NCBI RefSeq assembly: GCF_024584785.1
Contig: NZ_CP074112.1
Coordinates: 2,790,001 to 2,854,000 of the forward strand
Direction of reading: 5' to 3'
DNA from: Idiomarina loihiensis
Lineage (GTDB): Bacteria > Pseudomonadota > Gammaproteobacteria > Enterobacterales > Alteromonadaceae
Length of the DNA: 64,000 nucleotides
Below are positions 18,343-27,715 of this stretch, piece by piece. The notes beneath the pieces were generated by a model, which saw only the letters and a program-made list of their open reading frames with translations, was not told where the DNA came from and did not search any database. The position numbers and the translations under genes were made by a program. The number at the start of each line of letters is the position of its first letter. Position 1 is the first letter of the stretch.

Positions 18343-18816
18343 TTAGCTCAAGTATGAGGTGAGCATCCAAGCAGTTTTCTCCTGCTCTTTGATGTAGTCA
18401 CTCATCAATGAGGATGTACCTTCATCACCGGCTTCGCTAGCAAGCTCAAGGATTTCGCGTTGCAAGCGGATAGTGACTTTGTAGCTATCAAGAATTTCAC
18501 GAACACAAGCCTTGCCATCATGAATATCTTTAGATTCTTGAATTTCGCTTGCTTCAATGTAAGTAGAATATGCGTGCAGCGGACGCTGGCCTAAGGTTAG
18601 AACACGCTCTGCAATTTCATCTACTTTCAGCAACAACTCGTTGTAGGTTTCTTCAAACTTAGCATGCAGTTCAAAGAACTCTTTACCTTTAATGTTCCAA
18701 TGGAAGCCGCGCACATTCATGTAGAAAATCTGATAGTTGGCCAGTAGTTGATTTAACCGTTCAGCAAGCTGTTCAGAATGTTTTTGGTCTAAGCCAATCA
18801 CGTTCAGCTGTTTCAT
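18343..18816 (-). CDS. dps: Dps family DNA-binding ferritin-like protein
   Basis: Dps proteins form dodecamers that oxidise and store iron with peroxide and protect DNA in stress or stationary phase. The 157 residues show the signature Phe-His-Trp-Asn-Ile-Lys-Gly, followed by the His/Glu ferroxidase ligands in His-Ala-Lys-Phe-Glu-Glu-Thr-Tyr and Lys-Val-Asp-Glu-Ile-Ala-Glu-Arg. The N-terminal tail is short with few lysines, so DNA binding may be weak. An AAGGAG-like SD precedes the start. I could not identify an OxyR or Fur site with confidence. Confidence 0.93.
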   Translation of the reverse strand: MKQLNVIGLDQKHSEQLAERLNQLLANYQIFYMNVRGFHWNIKGKEFFELHAKFEETYNELLLKVDEIAERVLTLGQRPLHAYSTYIEASEIQESKDIHDGKACVREILDSYKVTIRLQREILELASEAGDEGTSSLMSDYIKEQEKTAWMLTSYLS

Positions 18817-18905
18817 CTATGACTCCTTGTTACGCTAAGAAAAAACTTTCTCTATCACTCTATCTATGACCGAGTATAGACCTTTTCAAGGGTAATAGAA
18901 ACGGC

Positions 18906-19835
18906 TTAATTCTGCTGTAACTGCTCTAACTTGCCATCACGAATGTGCTGTTCACCTCGTTGTTTTGCCAGCTGAATTTGCTTTTCGCGTTCAGCAAATC
19001 GTTGCTTTTGCTCAGTACTGGTTTTGTCATGACAATGAGGACAGCTAACGCCTTTAACGTAATGCTCTGACTGCATTTCTTCAGCAGTAATCGGCATGCG
19101 GCAAGCGTAGCACTGATCATAGTTGCCTTGCTTCAAGCCATGGCTTACGGTCACGCGCTGATCAAACACAAAACAATCACCATGCCAGCTGGTTTCTTCT
19201 TCGGGTACTTCTTCTAAATACTTAAGAATGCCGCCCTTAAGATGGTATACCTCGTTAAAGCCAAGTGATTTTAAATAGGCTGTAGATTTTTCACAGCGAA
19301 TGCCACCAGTGCAAAACATGGCAACCTTTTTATGTTGGCTTGGGTCGAGGTGCTCTTTCACATACTCAGGAAATTCACGGAAGCTCTCGGTTTTAGGGTT
19401 GATCGCACCCTCAAAAGTTCCGACGGCGTATTCGTAGTCGTTACGAGTATCAATGAGCAGTACTTCAGGGTCGCGGATGAGAGCGTTCCAATCTTTCGGA
19501 TCTACGTAGGTGCCCACCACATTCTTCGGATCCACCCAGTCGATGCCCATGGTGACTATCTCTTTTTTAAGCTTCACTTTGGTACGGTAGAAAGCTTGGG
19601 TATCGCTGGGCGATTCTTTGTGTTCAAGATCGGCAAATACAGCTTGCTGGCGTAAAAAATCAAGGACCTTATCGATACCTGTGCGGGTACCGCAAATAGT
19701 ACCGTTAATACCTTCGCGGGCTAACAGCAAAGTACCTTTAACGTCGTTGCTGATCATGGCTTGATAGAGGGGCTCGCGAAATTCAGCAAAATCGTTAAAT
19801 TCCACAAACTTATAAAGTGCGGCGCAAATATACAT
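18906..19835 (-). CDS. trhO: tRNA uridine(34) hydroxylase TrhO (rhodanese domain)
   Basis: TrhO (YceA) makes 5-hydroxyuridine at the wobble position of certain tRNAs without oxygen-dependent cofactors. The 309 residues contain an N-terminal acylphosphatase-like domain, a central rhodanese domain (about 120-225) with the catalytic Cys in [12 protein letters not shown], and a C-terminal pair of Cys-x2-Cys motifs that may bind metal. The start at 19835 follows an AGGAAA SD and matches the family N-terminus. The open frame runs 15 codons further up without conservation. Confidence 0.92.
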   Translation of the reverse strand: MYICAALYKFVEFNDFAEFREPLYQAMISNDVKGTLLLAREGINGTICGTRTGIDKVLDFLRQQAVFADLEHKESPSDTQAFYRTKVKLKKEIVTMGIDWVDPKNVVGTYVDPKDWNALIRDPEVLLIDTRNDYEYAVGTFEGAINPKTESFREFPEYVKEHLDPSQHKKVAMFCTGGIRCEKSTAYLKSLGFNEVYHLKGGILKYLEEVPEEETSWHGDCFVFDQRVTVSHGLKQGNYDQCYACRMPITAEEMQSEHYVKGVSCPHCHDKTSTEQKQRFAEREKQIQLAKQRGEQHIRDGKLEQLQQN

Positions 19836-19907
19836 AAGATTTCCTTTTATTGGCGATTCGGAACGTAAATCCGAGGTCAAAAAATGCGCGCATAGTCTAG
19901 CATAAAG

Positions 19908-20417
19908 TTAATCTTGAAGCAGCTGTTTCACACTATCCTCTAAATCACCCAAACCATGCTCATAGCCAATGCGTAAAGCCTGCTCAGCGCTAGCTTGTTG
20001 CAGCCAATAAGCGCGTAATGCCATCATCGCACCAACCCGATTGCCACTGGAACAATGCAGTAGGGTGGGTTGTGGCGTAGCTAAAAGCTGATCAAAGGCT
20101 TGTACCTTGGTTAGGGTTAAATCAGCAGCACCACGAATGGGTAAATGCTGATAATTTAATTGCAGTGCGGCGGCCCATTCGGGTTCAGGGTGATCAGCAA
20201 CTTCGGCATCAGAGCGTAAATTAATGACTTGGCGCACACCTAGCTGCTGTAATGCAGCCAACTGTTGTTTGGTCGGCTGGCCACTGACATAGCGGTCGGG
20301 GCTTGGTTGCAACACATCAGCTAGCGGAGTTGGCGCTGGCGTCGCTGGCGTTGGTGCGCATGCACTGAGGACACTGGTGAAGATGACTGCTGCGGCAAGT
20401 AGGGTGATGATTTTCAT
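19908..20417 (-). CDS. Lipoprotein with tyrosine-phosphatase-like domain
   Basis: A 169-residue protein with a lipoprotein signal (Leu-Ser-Ala-Cys, Cys at about 20), a Pro/Thr-rich linker, and a phosphatase-like domain with Val-Ile-Asn-Leu-Arg-Ser and the loop His-Cys-Ser-Ser-Gly-Asn-Arg-Val-Gly. The P-loop has four residues between Cys and Arg, as in the DUF442 'beta-lactamase hydrolase-like' phosphatase group, not the five of classical tyrosine phosphatases. It should sit in the periplasm on a membrane. Substrate is unknown. Confidence 0.8.
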   Translation of the reverse strand: MKIITLLAAAVIFTSVLSACAPTPATPAPTPLADVLQPSPDRYVSGQPTKQQLAALQQLGVRQVINLRSDAEVADHPEPEWAAALQLNYQHLPIRGAADLTLTKVQAFDQLLATPQPTLLHCSSGNRVGAMMALRAYWLQQASAEQALRIGYEHGLGDLEDSVKQLLQD

Positions 20418-20591
20418 GTTAGCTCCAAGTCACTACGATTCAAGATCACTTTAAACCAGGCTCGCTTAACTTACTATCGCTACCTTATTTGGGGTGATAC
20501 TAAGTAGGCGACGCATAATGTCGTTTAATCATGCTAGTTTACAGTAGTGGGTTTAGGTACGATGACGGTTAGAATAATTTAAGGATATCAA

Positions 20592-23500
20592 ATGAGTGAA
20601 ATAACGCCAGGTATGATTGTTGTACACAGCCATAGGTTAGAGGAACTAACCGATCTAGTGGTTGGTGTGACTCAGCGCTATCCTTTGCAGCCCCTAGAAA
20701 CCGAGACTGTTTTAGTGCAATCGAATGGTATTGCACAATGGTTGAAGTTGCATGTAGCACAGACCACGGGCATCGCTAGTATGTTAGAGGTGACGTTACC
20801 CGCGCGGTTTCAGTGGCGAGCTTATCGGGCCGTGCTTGGCGATCAACTACCCACCTCGTCCCCCTTTGATAAAAACCGTCTAACCTGGCGGATATTTCGG
20901 ATCTTGCCACAGCATTTGGCCGAGCCGGAATTTGCGGTGCTGCAACGCTATATGAAAGATGATAGTGACCAGCGTAAGTTGTTACAGCTAAGCCAGCGCT
21001 TGGCGGATTTGTATGATCAATATCAAATGTATCGGGCTGACTGGTTAGATAATTGGGCCGATGGCAGCAGTACCGACGTGCAGGTGGATGCTGACGATCG
21101 TTGGCAGCCGCTATTATGGCGCTATTTGCTGGCCGATGTTGGAGACCAACGTTGGAATAACCGGGCTACTTTGCATCGCGAATTCATCCAAGCGGCACAA
21201 CAGCTCACTGCCGCCAGTAGGCCCAAGAACTTACCGCGGCGAGTGATTATCTTTGGTATCTCAAGTCTGCCCGAGCAGTTACTCGAATTATTTAATGCGC
21301 TGAGCTCGTGTGTGCAGGTGATTTTGTGCGTGCACAACCCTTGTGCTGAGCATTGGAGCCATATTGTTGATAATAAGAGAATTTTGGAGCAAGAGGGATT
21401 GCATGCTGAAGCCAATCCACTGCTAGCAGCATGGGGCAAGCAAGGCCGCGATTACATTCGCTTGCTAGAGCTTGCCGATGAGTCTGCAGCAGTACGCGAA
21501 CAGCTTAATTATCTAAAATCTGATATTTTTCCGCACAGCTTGCCGCCACAACCTAGTGTTTTAAACATGCTGCAAGACGATATTCTGCACTTGCGCAGCG
21601 TGGCTGAGTCACAGCAGCAGTGGCCGCAATTACAACAGCCGCAGGCCATGCAGTTTCATTGTGCGCACAGCCCACAACGTGAAGTAGAAGTGCTTCATGA
21701 TCAGTTGTTGGCTTGGTTTGCCGAAGACGAAACCTTGCAGCCGCGCGATGTGATGGTGATGGTGCCAGATATTAACTTGTATGCACCGCATATCGATGCG
21801 GTATTTGGGCGTATCGAGCGCAGCGATCCTCGTTTCTTACCTTACACTATTGCCGACCAAGGTCAGCGTCATCGGCATCCCATCCTGATTGCGCTAGATT
21901 ATGTGTTGGCGATTCGGCAACAACGAGCCACCGCCAGTGACATCATTGACTTACTGCAAGTACCAGCGGTGGCCGCCAAACTGGGCTTGGCTGAGCAACA
22001 CTTACCCCTGCTGCAGCGCTGGATAGAGCAAGCCGGTATCCGGTGGGGGTTGGCGGCTGAGCATCGGACTGCGCTAGGATTGCCCAGTAGCGATAGTAAC
22101 AGTTGGATGTTTGGCTTGCGGCGGATGCTGCTGGGTTACGCAACCGGAGCAACCCCACTGCTAAATAGTGAGTGGCTAGAGACCGAACCCTATGCCGATG
22201 TGGCTGGTCTTGAAGCCGAAGCGGCTGGTGCTTTATTACTGTTTATTGATCGCCTCTTGGCGCATTTTAATGCCGCTGAACAACCGCGTACCCCACTGGA
22301 TTGGACCGAGTATTTAGCTGGGCTGCTTACCAGCTTATTTGTAGCTAGCAGTGATGCCGATGAAATTCTCTTGCAGCGGTTACGACAGCAATTAGAGCAA
22401 TGGTTGCAAGCTTGCGACGAAGCCGGTTTTATGCAAACTATACCGCTTACAGTGGTCACTGAAAGTTGGTTGAGTGAGGTTGATCAACCGCAGTTAAATC
22501 AACGCTTTTTAGCCGGCAGTGTGAATGTGGCAACACTGATGCCGATGCGTGCCATCCCGTTTAAAGTCGTTTGTTTGTTGGGGATGAATGATGGTGATTA
22601 TCCGCGCTCGCAAAAGCCCGTTGATTTTGATTTGATGGCGAGAGATTTTCGTCCTGGTGATCGCTCTCGTCGAGAGGATGATCGCTACTTATTTTTAGAA
22701 GCTCTGCTATCTGCGCGTGAGCGTTTTTATGTCAGCTGGCACGGGCGTAGTATTCGCGATAACTCTGAAAAGCCACCCTCGGTGTTAGTGAGCCAGCTAT
22801 TAGAACACTTGCAGCGTCTATGGGGGCCCTATGCGTGGGTACAAGAACATAAACTACAGCCGTTTAGTCGCGCTTATTTTAAAGCCAACCAACCGCAGTA
22901 CCAACAGTGGTTTACCTTTGCTGAAGAGTGGCAGGTCGTTCATAGCGAGCCAACCGATACGCTCAATCAACCGATAGTGACCTTGCCGCCTTTTGTCCAA
23001 GAGGGTGAGCTTACCGTAAGCCAATTGACGGACTTTTTTAAAGAGCCGGCCAAGTTATTGATGAACTTGCGCTTTGGGGTGTATCTACGTGAACAACAGT
23101 TAACGGCAAAGGATGACGAATGTTTTGTGCTGGATGGCTTAAGCCGCTGGCAATTAACGCAAGAGGCGCTGACAGCGGTGCACGAACCGCTGTTGCAGTC
23201 AGCTGATGCAGGGCATTGTCACATGTACTTGCAACTAGCACTGGCACGTTTACAGCGCCAAGGTAACTTGCCGCAAGGGGCTGCTGGTGAGCTCATGAAG
23301 CAGGATATCGCGGCCCAAGTACAAGCCATCATCGCCCAAGCGCAGCCACTGTTAACCGAGTATAAGCAGCCGGTGCCGGTGCAAACAATCAGGGTACAGA
23401 GTACCGAATTAACGCCACCCTTGACGGTTAGTGAAACCTTTCAGGGACTGCGGCAAAATCATGTGGGTGAGCGCTTACATTTGATCTTGAGCCCATCAAA

Positions 23501-24023
23501 ACTGGTGCACTCAATAGGTAAAGAATTACAACCACGCTTAAAGCATGCCGTGCGTTGTTACCTTGAGCATCTCTTGCTGAATACTGCGGCGCCCACGCAA
23601 ACCTTCATGTTAGGGCCGATTGGTGGTTTAAGTTTAGCGCCGCTACCTACGGCTAATGCACAGGTACAACTGCAGAATATTTTGGCGGCGGTGGCAGAAG
23701 GCTTAACCCGGCCATTACCGCTGGAGCTTGAAACTGCTGCTGCCGGGTTAGTTGCTCACCATAAGACCTTAGCTAACATGCTCAACGCAGAACAACTCGA
23801 GCTGGAGCATGATGATGCCGAGGAGGCTTACCAAGATGGCAATAGAACAGTGGCGGCGTTGGTCACCAGTAAAAGGTACGTGGCACGGTTTTATCCAACT
23901 TATGCTGAGTTAGTGGCAGATCAACAGATGCTGGCGTGGGTCAAGCGGTTGTATTTACCTTGGTTTGCCACGTTAACCGTAATTGGCCATGGTAATGAAG
24001 GTGACACAGGAGAAAGTGAATGA
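20592..24023 (+). CDS. recC: Exodeoxyribonuclease V subunit RecC
   Basis: RecC is the Chi-recognising scaffold of the RecBCD helicase-nuclease that processes double-strand breaks. The 1143-residue protein matches the family length and N-terminus (Leu-Val-Gln-Ser-Asn-Gly-Ile-Ala-Gln-Trp-Leu). It contains a helicase-like fold without catalytic motifs and conserved blocks such as Ala-Ile-Pro-Phe-Lys-Val-Val-Cys-Leu-Leu-Gly-Met-Asn-Asp-Gly-Asp-Tyr-Pro-Arg. A TAAGGA SD precedes the start. The TGA overlaps the recB ATG by four bases. Confidence 0.96.
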   Translation: MSEITPGMIVVHSHRLEELTDLVVGVTQRYPLQPLETETVLVQSNGIAQWLKLHVAQTTGIASMLEVTLPARFQWRAYRAVLGDQLPTSSPFDKNRLTWRIFRILPQHLAEPEFAVLQRYMKDDSDQRKLLQLSQRLADLYDQYQMYRADWLDNWADGSSTDVQVDADDRWQPLLWRYLLADVGDQRWNNRATLHREFIQAAQQLTAASRPKNLPRRVIIFGISSLPEQLLELFNALSSCVQVILCVHNPCAEHWSHIVDNKRILEQEGLHAEANPLLAAWGKQGRDYIRLLELADESAAVREQLNYLKSDIFPHSLPPQPSVLNMLQDDILHLRSVAESQQQWPQLQQPQAMQFHCAHSPQREVEVLHDQLLAWFAEDETLQPRDVMVMVPDINLYAPHIDAVFGRIERSDPRFLPYTIADQGQRHRHPILIALDYVLAIRQQRATASDIIDLLQVPAVAAKLGLAEQHLPLLQRWIEQAGIRWGLAAEHRTALGLPSSDSNSWMFGLRRMLLGYATGATPLLNSEWLETEPYADVAGLEAEAAGALLLFIDRLLAHFNAAEQPRTPLDWTEYLAGLLTSLFVASSDADEILLQRLRQQLEQWLQACDEAGFMQTIPLTVVTESWLSEVDQPQLNQRFLAGSVNVATLMPMRAIPFKVVCLLGMNDGDYPRSQKPVDFDLMARDFRPGDRSRREDDRYLFLEALLSARERFYVSWHGRSIRDNSEKPPSVLVSQLLEHLQRLWGPYAWVQEHKLQPFSRAYFKANQPQYQQWFTFAEEWQVVHSEPTDTLNQPIVTLPPFVQEGELTVSQLTDFFKEPAKLLMNLRFGVYLREQQLTAKDDECFVLDGLSRWQLTQEALTAVHEPLLQSADAGHCHMYLQLALARLQRQGNLPQGAAGELMKQDIAAQVQAIIAQAQPLLTEYKQPVPVQTIRVQSTELTPPLTVSETFQGLRQNHVGERLHLILSPSKLVHSIGKELQPRLKHAVRCYLEHLLLNTAAPTQTFMLGPIGGLSLAPLPTANAQVQLQNILAAVAEGLTRPLPLELETAAAGLVAHHKTLANMLNAEQLELEHDDAEEAYQDGNRTVAALVTSKRYVARFYPTYAELVADQQMLAWVKRLYLPWFATLTVIGHGNEGDTGESE

Positions 24024-27000
24024 GCATGGAACAAGCTACCGCATCGCCCGCAATTATTAGTTTAGATCCTGTAACTATGCCACTGGTGGGCAGTCGTCTG
24101 ATTGAGGCCAGTGCCGGTACCGGTAAAACTTACACCATCGCAGCTCTTTATGTGCGTCTCGTGCTCGAGCGTCGGTTGCTACCCAAGCAGATTCTTGTGG
24201 TGACTTTTACCGAAGCGGCCACCGAAGAATTACGTGATCGTATTCGTGCCACCTTAAGTGAGGCGGCCGAATATTTTCGCGATAGCCAGGCCGGCACCGA
24301 CAAAGACTATCTAGTGACCTTACGTGAGCAGCAAACGGATTTGCCAGCGGCTGCACAATTGTTAGCGCAGGCGGCTCTAAATATGGACGAAGCCGCAGTA
24401 CATACGATTCATGGCTGGTGTAATCGGATGTTGCGAGAGCATGCATTCGCGAGTGGCAGTTTATTCACTCAGCAGCTGAATACCGACAATCAGGAGCTTT
24501 GGCTACAAACAGCGCAGGACTATTGGCGCAGTTTTATTGCTCCATTAGCGGCCAACGAAGTGGCGCTTTATCAAGCTTTTATTGAAGCTTTTGCGACCCC
24601 CGCAGAGCTTTTAAAACGTGCGTTAAAGTTAGTGGCTCATACGGAGCTGTTACCTCAGGTTGTACCGCATCAATTATTGCAGCAACAAGCCGAGCAAATT
24701 GAGCAACTAAAACACACTTTTTTAGAGCTGCCTTGGGCTAAATGGAGTGATGACATTGTCGCAATCATTGGGCAATTGCGCACTGAGGGTAAACTCAAGA
24801 ATGCGAACAAAATTCAAGCCGCGTCGGTAGCTAAATGGCATCAACAGTTATTAGCTTGGGCGCAGCAACTGGCGGCTGGGCAATTGGTGTTGCAACCTAG
24901 CCTAAAGCCAGAGTCCGGATTTGTGCGGTTAACACCCGATGGCATGGACGAGGTGGTTCCTAGTGGCGTTCCAGAACATCCATTCTGGCAGAAATTTGCT
25001 GATTTGCAGCAAGCGGTAGCCAAATTGCCCGAACTCAAGACCCCCTTGCTACAACATGCGGCTCATTGGTTGCAGCAACGTTTTGCCGAGCTACAGCGTC
25101 AGCGTGCGGAAATGGGCTTCGATGACATGCTCACGCGTCTGCGTCGAGCTCTACACAGCGAGCAGGGACCGCTCTTGGCAAGCACCATCAAGCAGCAGTT
25201 TCCCGTTGCTATGATTGACGAGTTTCAAGATACCGACCCGGTACAGTACGATATTTTTGATCGGGTTTACGATATTGCTCATACCGCCGACCCGTGCGGG
25301 GTGTTTTTGATCGGCGACCCTAAACAGGCGATTTATTCGTTTCGTAATGCTGATATTTATACGTACTTAAAGGCGCGGCGGGCTACCACTGGGCGTCATT
25401 ACACCTTAGCTAAGAATTTTCGTTCTACCCATGCCATGGTTGCCGCCACCAATGGGTTATTTAAGCAGGCGGAGTCCTCGCCGCTGGGTGCGTTCATGTT
25501 TGCCGACCCCAGCAGTGCCGACAACCCCGTACCTTTTATCGAAGTGGCGGCAAATGGTCTATCGCGCACTTTTGTGGCAGCACAACAGCCACTGGCAGCG
25601 TTACAGATTGCCATGTATGACCCAGCTGACAAGACCTCGGATGGCGAATGTAAAACAGCCTTGGCGCAACACTTTGCGGCTACTATTGTGCAGCTATTGA
25701 ATGACCCAGACAGCGGTTTTAAGGCTGCGGATGGCGCCGTGCAACGGGTGCAACCAGGTGATATTGCAGTGCTTGTTAATAGCGCCAATGAAGCTCGGCT
25801 CATGCGTGATGCCTTGCGCCAGCGCCAAGTGCAAAGTGTCTATCTGTCGGATCGCGACTCTGTGTTTGCCGGCGTGGTGGCTACTGATTTACTCACCTTA
25901 TTACAAGGCTGTGCACAACCTCGTGATCCTGGCCTAGTGCGGGCAGCATTAAGCACCCAATTATTGGGTCTAAGTTTAGCTGAGCTAGATGACTATTTTA
26001 GTGATGAATTGCGCTGGGACCAATTAGCCGATCAGATGCTCGAATATCATCAACGTTGGCAGCGACAAGGGGTGTTGCCGATGCTGCAGCGGTTGCTGCA
26101 TGATTTTAAAGTGCCGGCTAGGCTGCTGCAGCAGGTACAGGGTGAGCGTCAGTTAACCGATGTATTGCATTTAGCCGAATTGTTGCAGCAGCATGCTGCG
26201 GTGACTGAAGGCATGACCGGAGTGCTACGCTATTTAGCCGAACATATTCAATTGGCGCAACAAAGTGACAGCCGCACCGATAGCTCAGAACAACAAGTAC
26301 GACTTGAAAGTGACAGCCAACTGGTGCAGGTGATCACTATCCATAAATCTAAGGGATTACAGTATCCGTTAGTCTTCTTGCCCTTTATCAGCAACGTCTG
26401 GCCGAAGCAGTTTCGGGTGCAGTATCCGGCTAGTTATCACGACGCTAATGGTGAGTTATGTTTTGCTTACGATAAGCAGGATGAAAAGGGAATTGAAGCG
26501 GCCGAGCGAGAGCGTTTAGCCGAGGATATTCGCAAACTTTATGTGGCAGCCACGCGGGCGCAATACGCCACATTTGTGGGGATTGCACCCTTTAAAGAAT
26601 TTAAGAATAGTGCCCTACATTATATTCTGGGTGGTTTTAACGGCCCCATCAAAAAACTGAGTGGGCTGCTGTTGCCCGGCACTGCTGCGGTACAACAAAT
26701 TACCGCTAGCAGCTCCCTTGAGACTTATCAGCCGCCATTGCAACAACTACCGCAGCTAGCGCATTGTCGGATGCCAGCTGGATATCAACTGCAAAGTTGG
26801 TGGGTGGCCAGTTACAGTGCCTTGAAATATGGCGAAATGAGTTTGGTTGAAGATGATTCCGATGGTTTGAATGTGCTCGAGGGCCGATACGACGATGCCC
26901 CTGAAACTAGCCCAGTGGGGCTCACCAGCGAGTTATTCGAGCAAGCGCCAGTGCTAGGAACCATTCATGGTTTTCCGAAAGGCGCTGGCCCGGGTACCTT

Positions 27001-27715
27001 TTTACACCATTTACTAGAAACAGCTGCCGATGAGGGTTTTGCCACTGTGGCGGCATCTACTGAGTTGGGTGACCAGCTGGCAGAACAAGCAAGCTTAGTT
27101 GAAACGTGGGCGGAGGAAGCCGACATGCTGGGCCACTGGCTGGTTCACTATCTGAAGACACCGTTTAAGGTAGGCGAGCATCAGCTTCGCTTAGCTGATT
27201 TAACAAACTATCAGGCTGAGCCTGAGTTTTGGTTTGAGGCTCGCAGTGTGTCGGCACAGAGTATTGACCATTTGGTGCGTAAGTACGTGCTAGTAGGGCA
27301 TCAACGCCCGCTGTTATTACCGGCAAAATTGAACGGCATGTTAAAAGGCTTTATTGACTTAGTATTTGAATTTGATGGTAAATATTATGTCGCTGATTAT
27401 AAGTCAAATTACCTTGGGGCGAATGCGGAAGCTTATACCCAAACGGCTATGCGGGATAAAATTTTAGCCAGCAGATACGATTTGCAGTACGTGATTTATA
27501 CCTTGGCCCTGCATAAACTGTTACAAGCACGATTAGGTGATGCCTATGACTACGATACTCATGTGGGTGGTGCTGTTTATCTGTTTATGCGGGGGTATGA
27601 AACCGATCATGGCGGGGCGTTTTACGACCGTCCACCGCGCGCCTTAATTCTTGAGTTAGAAGCCTTATTTATGGGCACCACAATGAGCACAGCGGAGGTG
27701 ACCCATGGCAAATAG
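24020..27715 (+). CDS. recB: Exodeoxyribonuclease V subunit RecB
   Basis: RecB is the 3'-5' helicase and sole nuclease of RecBCD, and also loads RecA. The 1231 residues begin with the UvrD-like core: Walker A in Ala-Ser-Ala-Gly-Thr-Gly-Lys-Thr, and the Walker B motif Asp-Glu-Phe-Gln-Asp-Thr-Asp. The C-terminal nuclease domain (about 1100-1200) carries Gly-Phe-Ile-Asp-Leu-Val and Asp-Tyr-Lys-Ser-Asn, the catalytic Asp/Asp/Lys set. There is no ptrA between recC and recB, unlike E. coli. It overlaps recD by 11 bases. Confidence 0.97.
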   Translation: MSMEQATASPAIISLDPVTMPLVGSRLIEASAGTGKTYTIAALYVRLVLERRLLPKQILVVTFTEAATEELRDRIRATLSEAAEYFRDSQAGTDKDYLVTLREQQTDLPAAAQLLAQAALNMDEAAVHTIHGWCNRMLREHAFASGSLFTQQLNTDNQELWLQTAQDYWRSFIAPLAANEVALYQAFIEAFATPAELLKRALKLVAHTELLPQVVPHQLLQQQAEQIEQLKHTFLELPWAKWSDDIVAIIGQLRTEGKLKNANKIQAASVAKWHQQLLAWAQQLAAGQLVLQPSLKPESGFVRLTPDGMDEVVPSGVPEHPFWQKFADLQQAVAKLPELKTPLLQHAAHWLQQRFAELQRQRAEMGFDDMLTRLRRALHSEQGPLLASTIKQQFPVAMIDEFQDTDPVQYDIFDRVYDIAHTADPCGVFLIGDPKQAIYSFRNADIYTYLKARRATTGRHYTLAKNFRSTHAMVAATNGLFKQAESSPLGAFMFADPSSADNPVPFIEVAANGLSRTFVAAQQPLAALQIAMYDPADKTSDGECKTALAQHFAATIVQLLNDPDSGFKAADGAVQRVQPGDIAVLVNSANEARLMRDALRQRQVQSVYLSDRDSVFAGVVATDLLTLLQGCAQPRDPGLVRAALSTQLLGLSLAELDDYFSDELRWDQLADQMLEYHQRWQRQGVLPMLQRLLHDFKVPARLLQQVQGERQLTDVLHLAELLQQHAAVTEGMTGVLRYLAEHIQLAQQSDSRTDSSEQQVRLESDSQLVQVITIHKSKGLQYPLVFLPFISNVWPKQFRVQYPASYHDANGELCFAYDKQDEKGIEAAERERLAEDIRKLYVAATRAQYATFVGIAPFKEFKNSALHYILGGFNGPIKKLSGLLLPGTAAVQQITASSSLETYQPPLQQLPQLAHCRMPAGYQLQSWWVASYSALKYGEMSLVEDDSDGLNVLEGRYDDAPETSPVGLTSELFEQAPVLGTIHGFPKGAGPGTFLHHLLETAADEGFATVAASTELGDQLAEQASLVETWAEEADMLGHWLVHYLKTPFKVGEHQLRLADLTNYQAEPEFWFEARSVSAQSIDHLVRKYVLVGHQRPLLLPAKLNGMLKGFIDLVFEFDGKYYVADYKSNYLGANAEAYTQTAMRDKILASRYDLQYVIYTLALHKLLQARLGDAYDYDTHVGGAVYLFMRGYETDHGGAFYDRPPRALILELEALFMGTTMSTAEVTHGK

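Noticed and set aside
20480-20591. recC promoter with CATAAT at 20514
   Set aside because: The only -35-like element (TTGGGG at 20489) leaves a 19-base spacer, which is too weak to call.
25399-25803. 134-codon antisense frame in recB
   Set aside because: Rich in Cys, Ala and Ser as expected from the complement of a gene; recB is clearly coding here.
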